The translations under genes were made by a program, and so were the position numbers. This document shows positions 5,038-8,684 of a stretch of 8,684 nt of DNA, in pieces. The notes under the pieces are model-generated. The model was not told where the DNA came from. It saw nothing but the letters and a program-made list of their open reading frames with translations, and ran no database searches. This stretch comes from Anaerolineae bacterium. GTDB taxonomy: Bacteria; Chloroflexota; Anaerolineae; J102. Within the stretch, counting starts at the first letter, position 1; every line of letters begins with the position of its first letter. The stretch covers positions 1 to 8,684 of the forward strand of contig JALWDV010000615.1 in NCBI GenBank assembly GCA_027036755.1, read 5' to 3'.

Positions 5038-6114
5038 ATGGCGACCAGACTTCGTCCCCTCTCCCTGGCTGGCTCCATTCTTATTCTGCTGGTGACGCTA
5101 TGGGCCGCGTTGCTGCGCATCGGCTGGGATTGGCCCACCTTTTCGCCGCAACTGGCGGGCATGCACGGCCCGCTGATGGTGGCCAGCTTTTTCGGCGCGC
5201 TCATCGCGCTGGAGCGGGCCGTGGCCCTGGGCAAGCTGTGGGCCTACGCCTCGCCCCTGCTGGCGGTGCTGGCCGGATTTATGATGCTGCTCTCGTCCGC
5301 GTTGCTGGTTCCGGCCGCCTGGATTCTGGTGCTGAGCAGCGCGCTCTATCTGGCCGTGGGGGCAGCCGTCATCCAGCGTCAATCCGCCATCTTCACCTGG
5401 CTGCTGGAGGCGGGCGTGCTGGCCCTGCTCATCGGCAATCTCATCTGGACCCTGGGCTATCCCACCTTTATGGCTGTGTGGTGGTGGATGGTTTTCCTGG
5501 TGACCACCATCGCGGCCGAGCGTTTGGAGCTGGGGCGTCTGCAACGCCTGCCCGACTGGGCTTTCCCCACCTTCTACGTGGTGTCCGCGGTGGTCGCCAT
5601 TGGCTTGCTGTGGGCCATGGCCCAGGGCCAGGTGGGCGTGCGCGTGCTGGGCCTGGGGCTGCTTGGCTACGCCTTGTGGCTGGGCAAGTTCGACATCGCC
5701 AAGCGCACGGTGAAGCTGCCGGGCCTGCCCAAATTCATCGCCATCTGTCTGCTGACCGGCTATGCGTGGCTGGGGCTGGGCGGCGTTTTGATGATGATCT
5801 ACGGCCCCATGCCCGCGGGCCCCATCTACGACGCCATGCTGCACACGATTTTCGTGGGCTTCGTCTTCGCCATGATCTTCGGCCATGCGCCCATCATCTT
5901 CCCCGCGGTGCTGGCCCTGCCGGTGAAATACACGCCCAGGATGTACGGGCCGCTGGCGCTGCTCATCTTCTCGCTCATCCTGCGCATCACGGGCGATCTG
6001 GCGGGGATTTACTGGCTGCGCAAATGGGGCGGTCTGCTCAACGCCACCGCCATTCTTATTTTCGTTTTTATCATTGGCTGGACGGTGTATCAGACCAAAC
6101 GGGGAGCGAAGTAG
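5038..6114 (+). CDS. Polytopic membrane protein, NnrS-like / haem-copper oxidase-like (tentative)
   Basis: This is a 358-residue very hydrophobic protein with about 12 predicted membrane segments, starting at roughly residues 9, 40, 70, 92, 120, 143, 175, 198, 231, 263, 302 and 333. It has only three histidines, all in or next to membrane segments: His43 (MHGPLMV), His269 and His283 (HTIFVGFVFAMIFGHAPIIFP). A histidine followed by F-x-G, then FG and a proline, is reminiscent of NnrS and haem-copper oxidase subunit I, so histidines could ligate haem or metal. NnrS proteins ease nitrosative stress in proteobacteria. The assignment is by motif and context, not by a search. A GGGAGG site precedes the ATG. 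The stop abuts the next start. A longer open frame in another register over this gene has an unlikely composition. Confidence 0.6.
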   Translation: MATRLRPLSLAGSILILLVTLWAALLRIGWDWPTFSPQLAGMHGPLMVASFFGALIALERAVALGKLWAYASPLLAVLAGFMMLLSSALLVPAAWILVLSSALYLAVGAAVIQRQSAIFTWLLEAGVLALLIGNLIWTLGYPTFMAVWWWMVFLVTTIAAERLELGRLQRLPDWAFPTFYVVSAVVAIGLLWAMAQGQVGVRVLGLGLLGYALWLGKFDIAKRTVKLPGLPKFIAICLLTGYAWLGLGGVLMMIYGPMPAGPIYDAMLHTIFVGFVFAMIFGHAPIIFPAVLALPVKYTPRMYGPLALLIFSLILRITGDLAGIYWLRKWGGLLNATAILIFVFIIGWTVYQTKRGAK

Positions 6115-6555
6115 ATGCCCAGGCTGGTTCGATGGTATGTGAAGACTGCGTTTCTGTGGCTGGCGCTGGCGCTGCTGCTCAAGGCGATAGCCATGTTTCC
6201 GGCCGGCGCGTCCCTGCCCGGGATCACGCCCGTTTCGTGGCATGCGCTGTTCGTGGGCTGGCTGACACAGCTCATCTTCGGCATCGCCCACTGGATGCTG
6301 CCCACCAAACCGGGCGCGACCAAAGACCGGCTGCGGGGCAGCGAGGGGCTGATGTGGGCGGTGTTCATCACTCTGAACATCGGTCTAGTCCTGCGCGTGA
6401 TTGCCGAGCCCATGCAGATCGCTCATCCCGGCCCGCTGTGGGCGGGGCTGCTCATCGCCTCGGCCTGGATGCAATGGCTGGCCGCAGTGGGATTCGTGGT
6501 CAACTCGTGGGCGCGGGCGCGTCCGCCCGTGCGCCGGGGCAAGAAGGGGGCCTGA
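6115..6555 (+). CDS. Small membrane protein, haem-copper-oxidase-like half-size, paralogue 1
   Basis: This is a 146-residue protein with about four membrane segments (roughly 10-27, 42-62, 78-98 and 109-130) and a basic C-terminal tail ending in RRGKKGA. The second segment carries SWHALFVGWLTQLIFGIAHWMLP, with His43, Gly48, Gln52, Gly56, His59 and Pro63. This resembles the motif in the larger protein (HTIFVGF...IFG...FP) and in cbb3-type oxidase subunit I. I do not recognise a named family with certainty. The ATG directly follows the upstream stop with no gap, which indicates translational coupling. The next gene begins one base after the stop, so these two and the 358-residue protein are probably made together. 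Confidence 0.7.
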   Translation: MPRLVRWYVKTAFLWLALALLLKAIAMFPAGASLPGITPVSWHALFVGWLTQLIFGIAHWMLPTKPGATKDRLRGSEGLMWAVFITLNIGLVLRVIAEPMQIAHPGPLWAGLLIASAWMQWLAAVGFVVNSWARARPPVRRGKKGA

Positions 6556-6556
6556 G

Positions 6557-6961
6557 ATGCCGAAGCTGACGGTGTGGTGTCTGCGCGCGGCCTTCGTGCA
6601 CCTGGCTCTGGGCGCAACCTTTGGCGCGCTGATGCTCACGGCCAGGGCGCTGCCCGGGTGGGGATGGGCCTGGGCCTGGTTTCCCTCGCACATCGAGCTC
6701 ATGGCTTATGGCTGGATGATGCAATTCGCGCTGGGCGTCGCCTTTTGGGCGCTGCCGCGTTATCTCAAACCGCCCAAGCGGGGGGATGAGCGCCCGGCCT
6801 GGGCCGCGTGGTACCTGATCAATCTGGGCGCGCTGTTGCTGGCCTACGGGCCGCTGCTGGGACTGGATTGGGCCCGGGCCGCGGGCGGCGCAGCCCAGGC
6901 CGCAGCCGTAATCCTGTTCGTGATCTACGCCTGGCCGCGGGTGAAGCCGCTGGGGGTGTAA
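6557..6961 (+). CDS. Small membrane protein, haem-copper-oxidase-like half-size, paralogue 2
   Basis: This is a 134-residue protein with about four membrane segments. It aligns end to end with the preceding protein (MPKLTVWCLRAAFVHLAL against MPRLVRWYVKTAFLWLAL). The second segment reads SHIELMAYGWMMQFALGVAFWALPRY, with His45, Gly52, Gln56, Gly60 and Pro67, so the histidine, Gly-Trp, Gln, Gly and Pro positions of paralogue 1 are retained; His59 of paralogue 1 is Phe here. The proposed start (ATG, 6557) overlaps neither gene and follows the stop by one base. The tandem pair could form a heterodimer equivalent to a larger oxidase-like core. The function is unknown. Confidence 0.72.
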   Translation: MPKLTVWCLRAAFVHLALGATFGALMLTARALPGWGWAWAWFPSHIELMAYGWMMQFALGVAFWALPRYLKPPKRGDERPAWAAWYLINLGALLLAYGPLLGLDWARAAGGAAQAAAVILFVIYAWPRVKPLGV

Positions 6962-6966
6962 GGGCC

Positions 6967-6985
6967 GCCGGATGACGCATCCGGC
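6967..6985 (+). repeat. Hairpin just after the membrane-protein cluster
   Basis: GCCGGATG-ACG-CATCCGGC forms a perfect 8-bp stem with a 3-base loop, starting five bases after the last stop. No T-run follows. It may protect the 3' end of the operon mRNA or attenuate transcription. Confidence 0.6.
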
Positions 6986-7134
6986 TCATGGGCACAGCTC
7001 TCATCGAGGGGGAAAAGACGCTTTTGCTGGCGGGGGCTCTGCGTATGAATTTCGTCAGAAAGAGCGGGCGGCAGATATTGCCAGGCGCGGGGGTGAAACG
7101 ATGAGCGAGAGGAAATCGAAAATACAGGGGGGCG

Positions 7135-7168
7135 GGCCGTGAAGACGAATGAAAACGGCCTGTTTTTA
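7135..7168 (+). terminator. Possible intrinsic terminator
   Basis: GGCCGT (7135-7140) and ACGGCC (7155-7160) form a 6-bp stem with a 14-base loop, followed by TGTTTTTA. It would end transcripts from the DUF1858 cluster before the phosphoesterase gene. The loop is long, so confidence is modest. Confidence 0.45.
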
Positions 7169-7294
7169 TAGATCTGGGGCATTCCTCAAATTTTCCCGCA
7201 TAGGCATGGCCGCGGCGCGTCCAGAGCGTCACAGCGTCAATGTTCTGACAGGCAATCGTCATCTTTTCGTCAAGCAAGACAATGATTTTTCCTG

Positions 7295-7300
7295 TATAGT
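7295..7300 (+). promoter_or_regulatory. Possible -10 box for the phosphoesterase gene
   Basis: TATAGT lies about 236 bases before the start codon. No convincing -35 was found at normal spacing. A promoter here would give a long untranslated leader holding the 9-bp GU-closed stem at 7332-7360 and the repeats at 7376-7422. Confidence 0.3.
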
Positions 7301-7375
7301 GCAAGCGTGAGGCGCATCAGCATCCCTGATCGCCTGGGCGCGGTTCGCCTTCGCCCGGGCGGTCATCTCACAAAC

Positions 7376-7422
7376 TCTCGCCACATCTCGCCAATAAAGA
7401 TCTTCTCGCCAACAAGATCTTC
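7376..7422 (+). repeat. Short direct repeats in phosphoesterase leader
   Basis: TCTCGCCA occurs three times (7376-7383, 7386-7393, 7404-7411) and AAGATCTTC twice (7397-7405, 7414-7422), spaced 17 bases start to start. AAGATCTT is itself palindromic. This could be a regulator-binding array or simple repeat expansion. Confidence 0.6.
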
Positions 7423-7536
7423 CCGTAACAGTGGACGCGGGCGGGTCGTTCGCGCTTGCTCCGCTCGAATCTGCTCGCGTCTACCCGTGTCAGATTCTCT
7501 CTCGAACCACTCTGCGCCTCACAAGGAGAATGTACC

Positions 7537-8684
7537 ATGTTTCACCCTCAATCCTCTCGCAGTCCCGCAAGGGAATCGCGTGCAGCCATCGCTGTGCGCC
7601 AACACTGGAGGCAAGGCCTGGCCGTCGCCATGCTGCTCCTCCTTCTCCTGTCGTTGGTCGCCATGGCAGCACCCAAGAGCGTCGCTGCCGACGCACCGTT
7701 GCAAAGCGGTAACTCGGTCCGCTTCGCCGTCATTGGCGATCATGGCGGCGCCAGCCGGGGTTCCGAAGACGTGGCCAACCTGGTCAAAGGCTGGAACCCC
7801 GACTTCGTGGTCACCACAGGCGACAATCAATACGCTGGCGAAACCACCTTCGACGAAGCCGTTGGTCAATTCTACTGCGACTTCCTGAAAGATGCTGGCA
7901 GCGGTCAGTATTGCGATGGCGGCAACGCCCAGAAAAACGCGTTCTTCCCTTCGCTGGGCAACCACGATAGCATTAGCGAGTACACGCAGTACTTCACGCT
8001 GCCTGGCGTTGACTTCACCAGCAACTCAGACAACGAGCGCTACTACGATTTCGTCTGGGGGCCCGTCCACTTCTTCATCCTCAATACAGAGCGTGAGCCT
8101 GACGGCCATTCCAGCAATTCGAGGCAAGGACAATGGTTGAAGAACCAATTGGCCCGCTCCAACGCCAAATGGAACCTGGTCGCTTTTCATCGCGCAGCCT
8201 ACTCCAGCGGGCCGCATGGCTCCACCTCCTGGATGCAATGGCCCTTCGAAGAATGGGGCGCGGACGCAGTGCTCAATGGTCATGATCACGACTATGAGCG
8301 GCTGCAGATCGGGAATATCCCCTACTTCGTCAACGGTCTGGGCGGCAACCACATCTACGGATTCGATCAGATCCTGCCCCAGAGTCGGGCCCGATACAAC
8401 GGCGACTTCGGCGCCATGCTCGTGGAGGCCAACGAGACCAGCATCACTTACAAGTTCATCAATCGCAGCGGCACGGTGATCGATACGTACACCTACCCAC
8501 CCTCTTCGCCCACAGCCACGCCCACCAGCGTGCCGCCCACGGCCACGCCCACCAGCGTGCCGCCCACAGCCACACCCACCAGCGTGCCGCCCACAGCCAC
8601 GCCCACCAGCGTGCCGCCCACAGCCACGCCCACCAGCGCCCCTCCCCCACCCCCACCCCCCAACACCCCGCCCCCACCCCCACC
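7537..8684 (+). CDS. Secreted calcineurin-like metallophosphoesterase, C-terminus cut by window end
   Basis: The frame is open for 382 residues with no stop before the window ends. Residues 1-51 look like a long signal peptide: an arginine-rich start, a hydrophobic core VAMLLLLLLSLVAMA and a cleavage region near AAPKSVAA. The catalytic domain (about 60-320) shows the metallophosphoesterase motifs in order: GDHG (Asp68), GDN (Asp96, Asn97), GNHD (Asn142-Asp144), AFH (His218) and GHDHDYER (His249, His251). These residues bind the two metals. This resembles secreted phosphatases of the purple acid/alkaline phosphodiesterase type; the substrate is unknown. From residue 325 a Pro-Thr-Ala-Ser linker begins and turns into poly-proline, so another domain or anchor probably follows. 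AAGGAG at 7523-7528 supports the ATG at 7537. Confidence 0.9.
   Translation, partial: MFHPQSSRSPARESRAAIAVRQHWRQGLAVAMLLLLLLSLVAMAAPKSVAADAPLQSGNSVRFAVIGDHGGASRGSEDVANLVKGWNPDFVVTTGDNQYAGETTFDEAVGQFYCDFLKDAGSGQYCDGGNAQKNAFFPSLGNHDSISEYTQYFTLPGVDFTSNSDNERYYDFVWGPVHFFILNTEREPDGHSSNSRQGQWLKNQLARSNAKWNLVAFHRAAYSSGPHGSTSWMQWPFEEWGADAVLNGHDHDYERLQIGNIPYFVNGLGGNHIYGFDQILPQSRARYNGDFGAMLVEANETSITYKFINRSGTVIDTYTYPPSSPTATPTSVPPTATPTSVPPTATPTSVPPTATPTSVPPTATPTSAPPPPPPPNTPPPPP
8509..8643 (+). repeat. Five 27-nt tandem repeats encoding PTATPTSVP
   Basis: Five in-frame units of 27 bases (start points 8509, 8536, 8563, 8590 and 8617) encode PTATPTSVP, the last ending in SAP. They differ at a few third-codon positions only. 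A C- and CCCCCACC-rich poly-proline stretch follows to the end. Such linkers are common in extracellular proteins of Chloroflexota. Copy number may vary by slippage. Confidence 0.95.

Larger units (their letters stand above)
6962..7536. other. Gene-free spacer of 575 bases
   Basis: No convincing gene was found on either strand. The only short open frames have unlike-protein composition or no ribosome site. The spacer holds a hairpin after the membrane genes (6967-6985), a possible terminator (7135-7168), a TATAGT box (7295-7300) and short repeats in the leader of the phosphoesterase gene (7332-7422). Confidence 0.6.

Noticed and set aside
5098..6291. 397-codon minus-strand frame
   Set aside because: It is the shadow of the membrane protein gene, with Gln/His/Gly-rich low-complexity composition.
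4959..6569. 536-codon open frame on the plus strand
   Set aside because: It overlaps three well-supported genes in another register and has a Gly/Ala/Arg-rich composition without motifs or a ribosome site.
8509..8643. CRISPR or minisatellite outside a gene
   Set aside because: The 27-base units are contiguous, in frame and encode a typical extracellular Pro-Thr linker.
8459..8683. Trp-rich minus-strand protein
   Set aside because: It is only the reverse reading of the proline-linker repeats.

Overview
The window looks like part of a GC-rich bacterial chromosome, most likely from Chloroflexota (Anaerolineae or a relative). This is an inference from a SufS/SufU-type Fe-S locus, a secreted protein with a Pro-Thr-Ala-Ser repeat linker, short heptamer arrays, and dispersed palindromic repeats between genes. 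No rRNA, tRNA or CRISPR was seen.

Region 1 (about 1-2870) is an iron-sulfur cluster assembly locus. It holds a SufS-type cysteine desulfurase (208-1422), a hicB-hicA toxin-antitoxin pair wedged in after it (1448-1902), the SufU scaffold/sulfur-transfer protein (1920-2312), and a MIP18/DUF59 (SufT-like) protein (2544-2858). SufS takes sulfur from cysteine and passes it to SufU. The MIP18 protein probably helps target or mature clusters.

Region 2 (about 2870-4380) holds a cysteine-free Crp/Fnr-family regulator (3315-4010) bracketed by two direct copies of a small non-autonomous mobile element (2929-3131 and 4157-4365). Each copy has 10-bp terminal inverted repeats and its own perfect 9-bp target-site duplication. 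The copies share three internal hairpins. They appear to be independent insertions of a MITE-like family.

Region 3 (4381-6961) is a compact five-gene cluster: a DUF1858 CxxC protein, a second MIP18 protein, a polytopic membrane protein tentatively similar to NnrS/haem-copper oxidase subunit I, and two small tandem paralogous membrane proteins sharing a His-Gly-Gln-Gly-Pro motif. A perfect 9-2-9 palindrome upstream contains TTG-N8-CAA with Crp/Fnr geometry. It is centred exactly 41.5 bp before the start site implied by a TAAAGT -10 box, so the neighbouring regulator is a plausible activator. The working hypothesis is a nitrosative or redox stress module that couples a membrane haem protein to Fe-S or hybrid-cluster maintenance. 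The substrate is not shown by the sequence.

Region 4 (6962-8684) is a 575-bp gene-free stretch with a possible terminator and leader repeats. It is followed by a secreted calcineurin-like metallophosphoesterase (7537 to the window end, truncated) whose C-terminus runs into a 27-nt tandem repeat encoding a PTATPTSVP linker.
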